In this document: one piece after another, positions 19,642-32,593 of the stretch | Layout: every line of letters begins with the position of its first letter | How positions within the stretch are numbered: position 1 is the first letter of the stretch | Source: Siphlonurus alternatus | Taxonomy: Eukaryota > Arthropoda > Insecta > Ephemeroptera > Siphlonuridae | Length of the DNA stretch: 64,000 nt | Assembly (NCBI GenBank): GCA_949825025.1 | Contig: OX463779.1 | Span: 47,737,784-47,801,783 of the forward strand | Direction of reading: 5' to 3' | Notes under the pieces: generated by a model | The model's input: the letters and a program-made list of their open reading frames with translations, nothing else | Databases searched by the model: none | What the model was told of the DNA's origin: nothing | Made by a program: the position numbers and the translations under genes

Positions 19642-21590
19642 GTAAGACAAATTTTATTTTAAAAAATATAATATTAATTCCTAACAGTAAGTCTAGTGAT
19701 TACTCTATCAATAACATTTCGAGAGCTATAATAATGTGATCTATAATGTATAATTTTATCATATTCAGAATAAGTTTTATTTAAATTCACCTAATAAAAA
19801 TATATATAAACTTTGTATTCAAAGCAATTAAGCCTATATTAATCACTAACGTTGTAGCAAATGGGACATACAAAACAAAAATGATTGAGGGATGCATGCA
19901 CTAATGAAAATATACAGTAATAGTGTACAATTTTCTATAAAATGTAAATTAAATTAGATAACACAGCCAGTAGACATATTTAAAGGAATTAAACAACGAT
20001 ATATGCTAGCTAGATTTCAATTCAAAAGGGCTTTAATCAAGGAAAAAATACAATAAAAGTTTGGTTTTGGGTACAATTAAGACCTTTTAACTTAATCAGC
20101 CATGGCATGCAATTCAATTCCAGTGTTGGCCATGAACGCGTTCAATGAACGACGTTCATTGAACATGTTCATTTTTTCATGAACTGAACGTGAACGACGT
20201 TCGTTTCACAAAAACTGAACTTGAACGTGAACATGTTCAATTTTTTAGCTTTGAACGTGAAATGAACGTACGTTCATATTTCGTTCATATTTGAGGTAAT
20301 TTAAGAAAAAAAAAACAAACATCATTGAAATTTTCTACCTCTCAGTACGAATTTGAAAGGTTTAGAGAGGCAGGCAAGTCAAGAGAGAGAAAGAGAGAAT
20401 GAGAGAGGGTCGTTTGAATTTGCCGACTCTCTCTTTGAAGCTGTAAAATGTGCTAAAAGGTATAGACAATTATATCATAAACTTATTTGCGCTTCGTTGA
20501 CTTTTTTTATAAAGATATATTCGGAAATTTTTTACTATTTTTTAAATATTTTCTTTAGTGATGGGAAAAAGGAGATTCAGAGTTGAAGGTTTTCTTGTAA
20601 ATCTTCCCTAACTGTTGTAAAAGTCACACCTTCCGCGGCGGCGGCGCAACAGCGGCGCGGCGGCTTCATAGAGGAACCGCGTGGACAAAGAGAAAGAGGA
20701 AATGAGTAGAAAATAGATTTTGACTTGCTGATCACACAGAGCGATACCACTGCAATTTTCAACCCTCCTTCCACCCTCTCTTCGTACGGTACCTCCTAAG
20801 TAGGCCATCGCTGCCGCTGCCAAACGAAGGTCAACACAGTAAGGGAAGATCTGAAGAAGTCAATGAACCCTCTTCCCCTACCCCTCTCCTTTTCCTACCC
20901 CTGATCACCCCTCCAACAGGTACACACTCCAAACATCAATCACGCAGTCTTTAGTTAAACGAAGATGGATACGCATGAATCAATCATTCTTTTTTTTTTT
21001 TAAAAAAAGGTGAATTAAATTTTTTTTAATTTGTGTGTAATAAAACTAACAAAGTGCTAAGTGTGCGTTCTGTGTTGTGAAGGTGATTATGTGAATATTT
21101 ATAAAAAAAATAAATATATACAATTTTTATATCATATTCATAATTAATAAGTAATAATAAAAAAATAATGTCAGACTCCGATACCGCCGGTGATTAAACA
21201 ATATTCAACAGATAAAAATTTGCAGCCAAGTTTTAGATACATATTACAGTAAGTGCTAATTTTTATTTGTTGTTGTTATTTTTTTGTGATGTTTTCAGCT
21301 TATTTTTATATAAACAAATATTCACGGTGCATTGATAAAAATTTATACGCATTATTAAATCACAAATTATTAATTATTGAACCATCCATTAATTAAAAAT
21401 TAATATAATATTGAACTTCATAAATTTTATATTAATTTCATATTGATTTTTTTCATTTATATGTTGAATATGTTAAAAAAAAAATTTTATTTTTTTTATT
21501 GGGTTTTTTAGTTACACAATTTATTTGCAAAAAATTTTGTTAACAAATGTCTATTTTCATTACAATATACTTGAAACACTTTTTTGCATT

Positions 21591-21733
21591 GGAGAAGTTA
21601 AATGAGCTCAGCATCCAACAACTTTCCAAAAAACGACAATCATCGGAAGGAGATGAACCAGGCGATGCAAAAAAGTTCAAGCAATTTTCTATCCCAGAAA
21701 TATTACAGCTGCAGCGAAGTCCCGTCAGCCAAG
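21591..21733 (+). pseudogene. hAT transposase exon fragment (linker region)
   Basis: Encodes LEKLNELSIQQLSKK, then a Ser/Glu/Asp linker, then KKFKQFSIPEIL and SPVSQ. This order resembles the stretch after the BED zinc finger in hAT transposases. A donor-like AAG|GT at 21733/21734 leaves phase 1, which joins in frame to 23186. The BED finger itself is not seen. The upstream limit is approximate. Confidence 0.55.
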
Positions 21734-21815
21734 GTTCTTATAGTTCAGTCTTCATATTATTTAAAAAACTTAATTATACATTTAATTAAATACAATGCAA
21801 TACAAATGATACAAA

Positions 21816-21998
21816 GTAGAGGTGTCCGTCCTGACTGAGGTTTTCCACGGTTCCCTGAGTCTCACCTCAGCTAGCAAATTATAGGACGCGTAACAGGCCG
21901 TGACCGCCATCCTTTCCTTACCTTATCGCTATATACCCATTACCCCGCCGCGAGCTGTAAGCTCTTAGGTGTGTTTCCTTGTAAAAAAAAAAAAAAAA
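21816..21998 (+). mobile_element. 5S-derived SINE subfamily B, 3' half with poly-A
   Basis: Begins near AGTAGAGGTGTCCGTCC. Carries CTGACTGAGGTTTTCCACGG, CTCACCTCAGC, GACGCGTAACAGGCCGTG and AGCTGTAAGCTCTTAGG, and ends in about 15 A. 5' truncated, inserted within the hAT element. Confidence 0.85.
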
Positions 21999-22484
21999 GA
22001 ATTATATTTCAAATTACTATAACATAAATTAGCATTTACCGATTGTCGATTGTAGCAGTTGTTAACAACAACTAAAATTGAAAATGTAGGACATATGAGC
22101 ATAAGTCTATACATTAAATAAATATCTTAAGTTTAAAAGTTATATTAATAATATCATACAGTCATATTATATATTATTATTGAATAAAAATACTTCCTAT
22201 TTAAGATATCTTTATAGCACGTTGCGTTATTCGTTTGTTTCTAAACAATATTATACATAATTACATTTATAAATTATATATAATATATATATAAAGCAGC
22301 AAAATGTAATATTAATGCCAATTGTTCCAGTTTTAAATATAAGTAACTCAATTAAGTATGTCGCGTCACTTTATTGAAGTATTGCTTTAAATTGACAAAC
22401 TTAATTTTGTATCTAAAAAATATTCATTTTAAAAATTTATAATGCATAATATAAAATAAAACTGTTCAATTCATTTTATACTTA

Positions 22485-22754
22485 CCCTAGTTAAAAAATT
22501 ACGTATTCAACTCATCTTTTACTGCATGTCTAATCTTAATCTTTTTACCACTAAAGCACATCTTATTTCCTCTTCGCTCAAAGCGAGAATAAAATGAAGA
22601 CAATATTTCTTACATTTTATGTTTAAAAAGCGGAAAAAAAATAAACTCGTCTTTTTTACCTCTTTTTTTCCTCTATAATGGTGCAAAATAAGAGGAGAAA
22701 AGACGAGAAGAGAGTTTAATACCGAAGAAAAGATGAAAATTATTTTATCTCGGG
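22485..22754 (+). mobile_element. MITE family A copy inside the hAT element
   Basis: Ends CCCTAGTTAAAAAATTACG and TTTATCTCGGG, full length with central GACGAG blocks. The flanks read ...CTTA and TAATG, compatible with a TA target but not proof of it. Confidence 0.88.
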
Positions 22755-22847
22755 TAATGATCTCTGATTTGTCCGTAGGATTTTTGTGAAAAATATAATA
22801 CTATATTAGTAAAAAACTTTTTCGTGAAAAAGTATTCTTAAGAAAAA

Positions 22848-23010
22848 TGGAACTTCCATGTTAAATTAGTCAACTTTAAAAATTCATAACTCGAAAACTA
22901 GCTCGTTTTTGTATACTTGATATTATACCTACTGATAGGGGATGTTGAGGAGAACATTTTAAATTTTTTTCACAATTTTTATGAATGGGATTTTTTTAGC
23001 ATTGGGCCAG
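22848..23010. mobile_element. MITE family C, right arm only
   Basis: Matches the right arm of the copy at 17461-17807 (CCATGTTAAATT...GTCAACTTT, CTACTGATAGGGG, GAGGAGAACATTTTAAA). The left arm is gone. Confidence 0.8.
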
Positions 23011-23185
23011 CTGATACGTATTATCTCTACCTTAATAATAATGAAAATAATAATTAATAATAAAACAATACTTCCTAAGTAAAACTCATATTTTTTCGCA
23101 ATATTTTTTTTTTGTATTGAATGCATTATAGATATATTATAGATTCTTCTTTATTCATTTAACAGAAATATATATTATTTTTCAG

Positions 23186-23335
23186 AAACACTGGATGACA
23201 TATTTGTAGAAATCATTGTTGCTGGAAATCATCCTTTAGTACAGCTAATGAGCCTCACTTCCACAAACTATTAAGGAAGGGTTACCCTAGACTGAAAGTA
23301 ATTAATAGAAAAAGACAGCATAATTAAAGATCAAG
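23186..23335 (+). pseudogene. hAT transposase exon fragment, frameshifted
   Basis: Follows the acceptor TATTTTTCAG at 23185. Joined in phase 1 to the fragment at 21591-21733 it reads ETLDDIFVEIIVAGNHPLV. It then stops at 23272, while another frame continues FHKLLRKGYPRLKV, so one or two bases were lost or gained near 23255. The combined pattern, a Pro-Phe-like turn followed by an F..LL..GYP..KV motif, is typical of hAT transposases. The catalytic and dimerisation domains are absent. Confidence 0.6.
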
Positions 23336-23806
23336 AAAAAAGCTGCTACGAAAAAACAAATAATAATAAATAATAAAGGATGAATATCTTACGATCCGTG
23401 AATATATTTCTTATTGTTATAATTCAGAAATGAAACGTAAGTTTGCAATGATATATTGATAATGTATTTTATCATGTAAACAAAATAGACATAATTTATT
23501 ATTTTTAATTAATTTTATAAAAAAAATATTTTCTAATTCTTTATGAACTGTGACAATGAGAAATTGTTTTATTTATTATATATAATTCCTGCATAAATTA
23601 TAATAGGCTAGCTGCATTATTTAAAGCATTGATCTATAAAAATGAACGATGAAATGAACGCGTTCATATATAAAATGAACAATGAACTGAACGCGTTCAT
23701 TCTCATATTAATGAACATGAACATGAACTCGTTCAATTTTAAAGTAAATGAACATGAACTGAACGCGTTCGTATTATATACGAACGTGGCCAACACTGTT
23801 CAATTC

Positions 23807-24714
23807 AATTCAAAAAGGCTTAATATTATCGCCTTAAAAGTATGCAACCAGTTGCAACAAAGAGTAGAACAAATTGCATAACATACAGGATGCAAACTAA
23901 ATTTAGTTACGTCCCTACATTTATAATATATACAGAATAATTAGCATGATATTCCATTGAAAGTATTAATTACTAAAGATCAAAACAGGTATAAACAGGT
24001 ATAAGTCAGTTATAAACCACTGACTTCTCCGTGTTGTGGCTTGCTATTTGTGCGTTGACGTGCGCTCGTGTCACAACTTGACTAAGTCCCCGCTAAGCCA
24101 AGCCTCCTGCTCGTAATCCACATTTCTATATGGCTTTGATGGTAATGCCTTCAATTTAAGCCTCTTCTCATAGAAAACCCAATGTGTTATACTCCCAAAG
24201 CCTTCTTTGTTGCCTTCATGTTTATTCAGTAATTAGTATATCAATTTCTATGAAATCTTATTAGAGAATGTAATTAATCATAAAATTTAATCTAAATTTT
24301 ACAACAAAAAAACATGAAAGAATTGCAAAAAAATAATAAACACAATCAGCATATTTTTTTTAAAACAAAATCAGTAATAGGTAGCAATATAAATGTTATA
24401 TATGAATGTGTTTTTAGTATATATGGCTTACTGCCGACAAAAAGAAGTTAGCCCAGAGATAAAGTGCCTTGGGTCCCCTCACTATCATTTCCGGCAAGTT
24501 TTTGCATGGTTGCTATACAACAGCCTGTTATTTCATTCAGCCATCATGAGTATGAACATTACTGGGTTAAACCACTCGCTAACAAAAACAAAAACTCACA
24601 ATCAGCTTAAAACAAGTGAAGCTTCTAATGTTGTTAACGTAACACATTTTTAACATTTTCTCTTGATATTTTTTTACATTTTTGTTTTGTATTTTGATGA
24701 AAACTGAAAATACA
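23807..24714. other. AT-rich intron sequence
   Basis: No element recognised. The 86-codon open frame at 24393-24653 resembles nothing I know. Confidence 0.5.
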
Positions 24715-24971
24715 CCCTTATAGTTGACAAAATTATGTCTTCAACTCATCTTTTACACGTCTAAACCAAATATTATTACCTCTAAAACACATGTTTTTTC
24801 CTCTTCGCTCAAAGTGAGGTAATATTTTTTAACACTATGTTCAAGAAGAGGACAAAATATATAATGTCGTCTTTTTCCCTCTTTTTTCTCTAAAATGGTA
24901 CAAAATAGAAGAACAAAAGACGAGAGGAGAGCTTAATAACGAATAAAAGTTTAATTGTATTTCAAATCGGG
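24715..24971 (+). mobile_element. MITE family A copy
   Basis: Carries TCTTCAACTCATC, ACACGTCTAAACC and GGTACAAAATAGAAG and ends TTTCAAATCGGG. Confidence 0.85.
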
Positions 24972-26149
24972 CATGTAAAAAAATACGCAAATAAAATGTG
25001 ATTTTGATTTAAAATGAGTGCCGATGAAAGACTGTTACAGTACTTTGTCGGGATTATGGGTCGAATATCTTCCATTTTCTGTGTGCGTTATCTTTCACAA
25101 AGCCACCACTTCCCTCTTGGTTGTTGTGAGGTTTTCGTTTGAAACCTAAAAAAGTTATCTTGGTGAGTTTTAATCTTAGCTTCAAGAAAGCTTAGATTCT
25201 GTGGAGAAAAATCGTCTGGGAGTGATGATAAAAGGAAAGTTATAGTGTGCTATGGAAACCTTCTTATCAATGTCATTCGTTAATCCACAATATAATCTTG
25301 TGTCATTACAAAAGAGCTTTATTTTTTTTAATACATTGTTAACATTATAATTATATACGTAATCTTTTGAAGTTTCAGATTTAAAAAAAAAAATTCATTA
25401 TTTCATTGTACGTAGTTTGAATTTATTTAATTGTAACAAAGAGAAAAAAATCAAAACGTTTCTTTACAAATCGAATTTAAATCATTTCAAATGATGCATG
25501 AAATCCTTTAAACTTTAATTATTACAAACGTGATGAAAATAACACATAAAAGCGTGTTTTAAATCCTTTTTTGTATTAAATTGTATTAGATTTTTATGCC
25601 TACAAAAGAAATAAAGGAATCAAAGGATTATCCCCCTCTTGTCTTTGTAATTTTTGTGATCATCAAAAGAAAGAAAATAGTCTTACTTAGTGTCCAGTAG
25701 TCGTGAAATGTCTGTAATTTTCTTCTTAGACGAATAAAGGTGCGTCGACGTAGAGGATTATTTATTTTTTTTTACCGTTTTGTTTGAGCTGACTATACTG
25801 CATACTAACTTCTCATAAACTACTAAAGTTACATTTCTTGTACAGTACAATTAATACCGACAACTTCCTTGATGGTACAGACTTAGTCTGAAGTACAGGC
25901 GCAATCTGGCAACACATCTTGTCGTTATATCCGAGCGACCATCGCTTTGAAGTTGAGTACACAGAGAGACAGTTTGCTAATGGTTGTTCCAGATTGCTTC
26001 TTCGTCATTAGCCATTGCGGAGAATATTCTTACTAATAATTGAAGATATGTCTCAAAATATTATGATATTATAACTATTTTAATTAACTTATTACCACAA
26101 ATTATTTTAATTAACTTATGAATTAAAAGTTTATGTGTGAAAAAAGCTT
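24972..26149. other. AT-rich intron sequence, nothing recognised
   Basis: No repeat shared with the rest of the window and no coding signal. Confidence 0.5.
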
Positions 26150-26462
26150 GCAGTGTGCTTGAACGGGTCTTGTCAGTTCACCGAAGTTAGGTAAAGCTGA
26201 GCATGGTTAGTAGTTGGATGGGTGACCATTTTCAAAAACTACGTTTCCCATCCAGAGATAAATCGTTGCGATTTTCCACTAGTGTGATTCCACTGGCACT
26301 TCCGGTTCAAAAGCTGTAGCATCCATCTTGACTGAGGTTTCTACATTTCCCTCAGTCACAGGCCAAATACCGGGATGTATGTAAGACCGTGGTCGCCCTC
26401 GTTCTGTAAGAGCCCGTGAAACGCTTAAGTTAGGGTTTCAGAAGGTTCGGGATTTCAAACTT
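26150..26462 (+). mobile_element. 5S rRNA-derived SINE, subfamily A
   Basis: Head GGGTCTTGTCAGTTCACCGA and GGTTAGTAGTTGGATGGGTG match the 5S internal promoter region. Body CACTTCCGGTTCAAAAGC; tail GAAGGTTCGGGATTTCAAA. Confidence 0.88.
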
Positions 26463-27273
26463 AATAAGTAATTAGTTAATAATAATACCCAATTTTGGTT
26501 TCATAAAAAAATAAAATTTTTAAGTGTGAAAAAAAATTACAAAAAAATATTTCAATACTTTAGTATGGAAAGGAGTATAAAAAAGTTTTTTTCTTCACTC
26601 CATTACGTGGTAAATCATGCACAGGACAAAGGGGTATTGTTGTACCATTATTAGAGCGAGAAAGAGATAAGCCACGGTGACAATGCTGACTTCACCAACC
26701 TAACTTTATCATGTGTGTATTCAGAAGCAAGCCACAAAAAAAGTTTCTCTCTACAGTATGCATTTTCTAGAGGCGATATCAGATACATTTGTCCAGCTAA
26801 AATTATCTTACTGCATAATTACTTGTGTTTTTAACGTACCAGCAGCACTATTGCAGTAATAAGACCCCGTTGTGAATATACCCAGTAAAGCGTAATGTTC
26901 AACTTGCAAAAGTGTAGTAAAAACTTATGACAATTACGTTTCGTCTCGAGAAACTTCTTCTCTGCTTATGTCTCCTATCTGACTAATTATAAAACATAAT
27001 ATAATTTCTTGTAAAGTGTGTTAATATAACATTGTAATTATAATATCAAAGTTTTTTTTTTTACAAAGTTGTTATAAGTAGTAAAATGAAGAAAATTTTA
27101 ATGATGTGATATAATCAGGTATATGCTGTACAATATTCCTGTTGTAATTATATTGTGTAATAATTATTAAAATGGTAAAGTTGATGAAGTAGGATTTTTT
27201 GTTTTATATATAACACCATAAGTACTCTTGTGATGGATATTTCTCAAATATTTTCCGTAATTTTATTTTATTA
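26463..27273. other. AT-rich intron sequence, nothing recognised
   Basis: No shared repeat or coding signal. Confidence 0.5.
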
Positions 27274-27612
27274 CAATGGACAACATACATAAAAAAATTT
27301 TATTGCAGAAATGAATAGAGGGTACCAAATTATGCTACTCTGAATTCTTTCAGATTTTTTTGAGACCCAGAACTATTTTTAAATAATTATTGAAAGTGCG
27401 ACCACGCCCCCTGGAGGCGTAAATAGGCGTCCAGTCTCTATCCTTTTTATTAAGGCTGCAGGGGTTCCAACTGAAATCACAGGACTTTCAATAATTATTT
27501 AAAAATAGTTCCGGGTCTCAAAAAAATCTGAAAAAATTCAGAGTAGCATAATTTGGTACCATCTATTCATTTCTGCAATAAATTTTTTTCATACAATGTA
27601 TGTTGTCCATTG
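27274..27612. mobile_element. MITE family D, palindromic, CAATGGACAAC ends
   Basis: Ends CAATGGACAACATACAT and ATGTATGTTGTCCATTG. Inner arms TTGCAGAAATGAATAGAGGG and AACTATTTTTAAATAATT are shared with 17839-18153. The central loop has diverged and lacks TGACGTCA. Confidence 0.9.
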
Positions 27613-27649
27613 GGTACTTTTATTACTATATATAATTACTCATTAACAA

Positions 27650-27976
27650 TAAGTTCAAAACCCCCGAACCTTCCTAAATTCAAACTTGAGCGTTTCGCGG
27701 GCTCTTTCGGAACAGGAGCGACCAAGACCTTCAGACTGAAGGAAATGTGGAAACCTCAGCCAGGATGGACGCTATACAGCTTTTGTCAATGGACCGAAAG
27801 TGCAATGGTCCAAAGGCATGGAAACCACATAGTGGAAAAGCTCAACGAATTACCCCTGGGTAGGAAATATAGTTTTCGAAAATCATGGTCACCCATCCAA
27901 CTAATAACCACGATAAGCGTTTCTTGACTTCGATGATCTGACGAGACCCGGTCAAACGCACTACACCACACCTCCT
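27650..27976 (-). mobile_element. 5S rRNA-derived SINE, subfamily A
   Basis: Minus-strand copy: starts with GGAGGTGTGGTGTAGTGCG and GGTCTCGTCAGATCATCGAA and ends at GGTTCGGGGGTTTTGAAC. It lacks part of the CAGGCAAATGCCGGG block seen in other copies. Confidence 0.87.
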
Positions 27977-28857
27977 ATAATTTTATTTTAAATTTAATAA
28001 CTTTTCACAGAATAACTACTAATTTTATATAATTAATTTCGTATATTATATTGTACGCAATACAACGGGTAAAAACTTTTCCTCTTTTTTACAGTGAAGA
28101 CAAAGTTTAAAGAAGGGGAAAACTCTACTTTTTTTCACTAACATTCATTTGAAGTGTAGGCAAGTTGGTCTGGAGGGAACCACCTCGGTTCTCGCTAATG
28201 GTGCGGCGTCTGATTTGATTCCATGCAAAGTTTCATATAACTTTTCACCGACGAGTAATTGGAAGGTAGATTTGAAATCGTTATATTTGCCTATAGGGAT
28301 TCTCTCATTTATCAATGATTGTGATCGTTCATAGCTGATATTAGCACTCCCCCTTCAAAATATAATTTTCATATGAGTTTAGAATGCATGAAAAGTGAGG
28401 GAGGACTATCTATTTTGACGAGCCATACTTCCATTGTGACTTCAGCACTTGCATGTAAATAACAAGTGCATTCCCGCCCCTTGAAGCTCTATCTGTGTAG
28501 GGGAGATCTGCATGCACCCTTCTTGGCAGCAAAAAAGTCGAGGGTGAGAGGTTTTTCCTAGTGTGATCAAGAAAATGGCCTCTTAACTTTGAGACTCGGA
28601 AATGATAAATCGATTTTTTTGGCTGAGAAAACTGCATTCATTTAATTTAATATGCATGAAGTGATATGAAAATATATTTTTATTTTATTTTTAGAAAAAA
28701 CAAACACAAGTTTTTTTTTTTTAATTTCGTTTAATTTTTAATAAAAATATAACTGTATACATCATTAGAAATAAGTACTATTGAATACAGGGTTATTTCT
28801 TACAATTAGTGGAAGTAATTACAGTGTATTATCCATTTAGTTTATGCATTCTTAACT
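27977..28857. other. intron sequence, nothing recognised
   Basis: Somewhat less AT-rich at 28150-28560 but without shared repeats or convincing frames. Confidence 0.45.
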
Positions 28858-29343
<486 letters not shown>

Positions 29344-30493
29344 AACAGAAAAAAAAAATGGAAGCATGCATACCATTGCGTACTTTTACAATGCTATAAT
29401 AACCAGAAAACAAAAAAATATGTTGTAGATATTTTATTATTTTATTAGATTACCAATAAAAAGAATCACAAATTGAAAGCAACTCTCAAAAATTTGAACT
29501 AAAAATAAACATGAACGTGGTATACAGATCATAAAAAAAAATCACATTTACGTGCAATAACAATAAGTGAATTTCCAGAGCTTTAATTTGCTAATTATTT
29601 CGATGATAATCTGCACATTTTATTACACGTTCCAACTGCACCATTGGAAAGCACGGTCGGTGATGTGAAGGCGTTTAAGTACACAATAAAGTTCGGCGCC
29701 GGTTTTAATGTAAAACTATAGCCGAGTCCATCGAATGAGGTACACTGTTTTACAATTTTTACCCTACTTTGTTTATAGCAATTTAAATTAACGTAGTTTA
29801 ACATTATTTAGAATGTTATATAAGTACAGGTATCTATCTCAGGTGTCCGTTTTATACCTGAATCTAACAACATCATATTATAATTCCCTATTAATTTAGA
29901 TAACAGATTTTAACGTTATATTACGTTATAGAATTTTCAAATGTTAAGATATAGTATATATTATGATCGGATAATAAATTTACAAGTCCTTCATTAATGT
30001 CACTTAGTATACAGTAGATTAAAAACAGAGTCACGCAAACTATGGATTTTATTTTCATAGCGAACCATTTCTTATACACCTTTAACTTTTATGATCTGAC
30101 TAGCACATAAAAGAACGATGTGAAAAGAACTATACTACTTTTTACTCTGTCTCTTTCTATCTGTATAATATACAAGCTATAAATTACTGGGGTACATATA
30201 AAATTTGCGGTGGTAAAAAGACGTGTATAAGAGTCGATTATGCAACCTGTGTTACATACTTTTTCTTGAAACAACTGCATGTTTATTTTTTTTCTTGCGT
30301 GACTGTTTAAAAATATCTTAGCATCTTTAACATTTTTATTATATAAACATATTTTTTTTAATGAGAAAAATGTTAAATTATTTATAAAATTAAATTATAA
30401 TATTTTTATGATTTAATTAAATACATTAAAAATAATGTATATAAGAAACAATTAAATTAAGAATTAATCACGTTGTAGCATACTTTTTAAACA
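29344..30493. other. AT-rich intron sequence, nothing recognised
   Basis: No shared repeat. A short frame at about 29630-29720 is not recognisable. Confidence 0.5.
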
Positions 30494-30845
30494 GGGATAC
30501 ACGGTCCCTAAAAGCTTACAGCTTGCGGCGGACTAATGGGTTGGGAAAAGATGGTGGCCACGGCCTGATACGCGTCCCAGCACTGAGGTGAGACTGAGGG
30601 AACCGTGGAAAACCTCAGTCAGGACAGTTACCACTACTTTTAATCAATGGACCACAGCGATGTCCAAAGCCTGGGGAACCACACACAATTGCATCACTGC
30701 ACAGGGTGGAAAGCGAAATGAATTTACCCCAGGGAGGGAACAGCGTATTTTTTACTTGAAACGGTCACCCATCCAAGTACTAACCACGCTCGACGTAGCT
30801 TGACTTTGATGATCTAACGAGAACCTATCAATGCACTCAACCTCA
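30494..30845 (-). mobile_element. 5S rRNA-derived SINE, subfamily B, near full length
   Basis: Minus strand: a 5S-like head (AAGTCAAGCTACGTCGAGCG, GGTTAGTACTTGGATGGGTG), then the subfamily B body (TTCCACCCTGTGCAGTGATG, GTGTGGTTCCCCAGGC, CATTGATTAAAAGTAG) and the tail AGCTGTAAGCTTTTAGGG. Confidence 0.88.
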
Positions 30846-31634
30846 TTAATGATTACTTTAACTTGATCTAAACTTGAACACTAAATATTTCCACCTTGTT
30901 TTGTAACACTTTCACTCAATCTGATCTGAGAGCAGATTTGATGGAGTCCTAATTAAGCCAAGTTGAAACTTGGTAATGGATAAAGCCACACCTACCCTCA
31001 CGCATTTTCTGAACCCCCTGAGAGGTTCCTATAGTTAGAACAAGGGTGCCAACCAAACAAACTTGCACGGGGGAGTTGCCAACCTCCCCCTGAAGAAACT
31101 TACGAATCAATTAAGAGCTGCAAACTCAAGCAAGCTAGATATATATAATGAAAGCAACTTGAACGTCGGTGAAGTACCATAGATTCAAATGACTCCTCTC
31201 CCATCTTAATTGAGTGCTAAATAATTTATTCATTATTTTGACACCATGCTCTATATTATACAAGAGCAAATCATTTATATAGAATTCTCACAGAATTTAC
31301 TATATTAAAATAGGTGTGTATGAAAAATATATTATAATATTATTAAATTAATCATTTAAAATGTTTAAATTAGAATTAATTAAATTTAAGATGAAGGTTT
31401 GTATTATAATTTAATTAATGATAGAAAATTATATAAATAAGTATAATCGTTCTTTGTTGGTACATTTATAATAATTTTAATTAAATTAATTCAACAATTA
31501 TAATGTCTATTCAGTTTTTCTCGTATTAAGATTCCTTACACAGATATATTTATTATAGATCTTTATTTTACACGCGATTATTAAGTTTTTATTTTTTTAA
31601 TAAAAAACAACTACATATTTGAAAGAACTCTGAA
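30846..31634. other. AT-rich intron sequence, nothing recognised
   Basis: No shared repeat or coding signal. A GC-richer patch lies at about 30930-31190. Confidence 0.45.
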
Positions 31635-31960
31635 CATGCCTGCAATTTTTTATTGTAGAATTGAATAGAGGGGTACCAAATTAAGCTACTCTGAATTTTT
31701 TATTTTTTAGTTCAGTCCTGGATGGAACTAGTTTTAAATAATTATTGAGAGTTCTATCATTTTTTTGTATTAATTGGTCCCCTGTATCCTTAATAAAGAA
31801 GATAGGGCCTAGATGCTTCCAGGGGGCGTGACTGCACTTTCAATAATTATTTAAAAATAGTTCCGGGACTTAAAGAAATCTGAAAAAATTCAGAGTATAA
31901 CATAATTTGTTACTCTCTTTTCATTTCTGTGATAAAAAAATGCATGCAGGTTGTCCATTG
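31635..31960. mobile_element. MITE family D, palindromic
   Basis: Inner arms as in 27274-27612 (GAATAGAGGGGTACCAAATT; AACTAGTTTTAAATAATT). Right end GGTTGTCCATTG; the matching left terminus is lost. Confidence 0.85.
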
Positions 31961-32005
31961 AAAAGAAAATGAAACTAAAAACCACATGCACAAGTGCAGA
32001 TTTAA

Positions 32006-32174
32006 GGTGCATTTCCATGGAGCGGGGAAAGCGAAAAAATCGCATGCCACAGCCAATCAGTGGCTCGGGATTTCCTCACCTTGCGGGAAGCGATTTTATC
32101 GCCAACATGGCTGCTATACGAGATTGAAGCAAGTGCGCTAAGCCCCGCTTGATATCGCTTCATAGAAATGCATC
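32006..32174. mobile_element. MITE family F copy with TTAA on both sides
   Basis: Ends GGTGCATTTCCATGGAGCG and CGCTTCATAGAAATGCATC, bounded by TTAA at 32002-32005 and 32175-32178. Internal GATTGAAGCAAGTGCGC and CCAACATGGC are family F blocks. Confidence 0.88.
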
Positions 32175-32178
32175 TTAA

Positions 32179-32556
32179 TTGTTTCTGAAGCTCACGCTTT
32201 AAGTTTATTAGAAAAAAGTTCTGCTTATCAGACAGCCAAAATCTATGACTTTTTACCATTAAGTTTGAGGGAAATTGATAGTGAAAAACTATTTAAAAAC
32301 AAATTGAAAAACATTCTTATTCATAGTGAAATTTATTCTGTGAAGTTGTATTTTAGTAATAAGATGCCTGAAAATATTTTATCCAGTGTTATTTTGTAGA
32401 TTTATATTTATTAGGAAGTGCTATTGTTGGTTATTTGTGTTTATGTATTATTGTCTTGTTGTAACTGTTTTTTTTTTTTTTGTTAAAATGACGTAACCCA
32501 TGTTGTACTTGTATAACCAGTGGTTAAATAAAAGAATTTAATTGAATTGAATTGAA
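32179..32556 (+). mobile_element. LINE 3' end: reverse-transcriptase ORF C-terminus plus 3' UTR
   Basis: A frame running to a stop at about 32397 reads YQTAKIYDFLPLSLREID, then KLFKNKLKNILI and EIYSVKLYF. This is the usual C-terminal pattern of non-LTR retrotransposon reverse transcriptases (NSLP.., LFK..LK..L, YSV). A 3' UTR with a T-run follows, ending in TTGAA-type short repeats (AATTGAATTGAATTGAATG). 5' truncated, starting exactly at the TTAA edge of the preceding MITE. Confidence 0.75.
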
Positions 32557-32593
32557 TGCTCTGAAAATATTATAATTATACAGTATACAGTAT

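Larger units (their letters stand above)
20121..23798 (+). mobile_element. hAT-superfamily DNA transposon, internally decayed
   Basis: 3678 bp with inverted ends CAGTGTTGGCCA and TGGCCAACACTG and an exact 8-bp target duplication TTCAATTC (20113-20120 and 23799-23806), both typical of hAT. Both subterminal regions (20131-20290 and 23640-23795) are packed with GAACG, CGTTC and GAACGCGTTC units in both orientations. Two decayed transposase exons survive. Later insertions inside it are a SINE tail, a family A MITE and a partial family C element. Confidence 0.95.

Noticed and set aside
24393..24653. 86-codon frame as a gene
   Set aside because: No recognisable motif and no supporting splice or promoter signals.
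27553..27927. 124-codon open frame and similar ones at 2325, 30588, 38395, 45120 and 60211
   Set aside because: They run along 5S-derived SINE copies and recur only because the SINE recurs.
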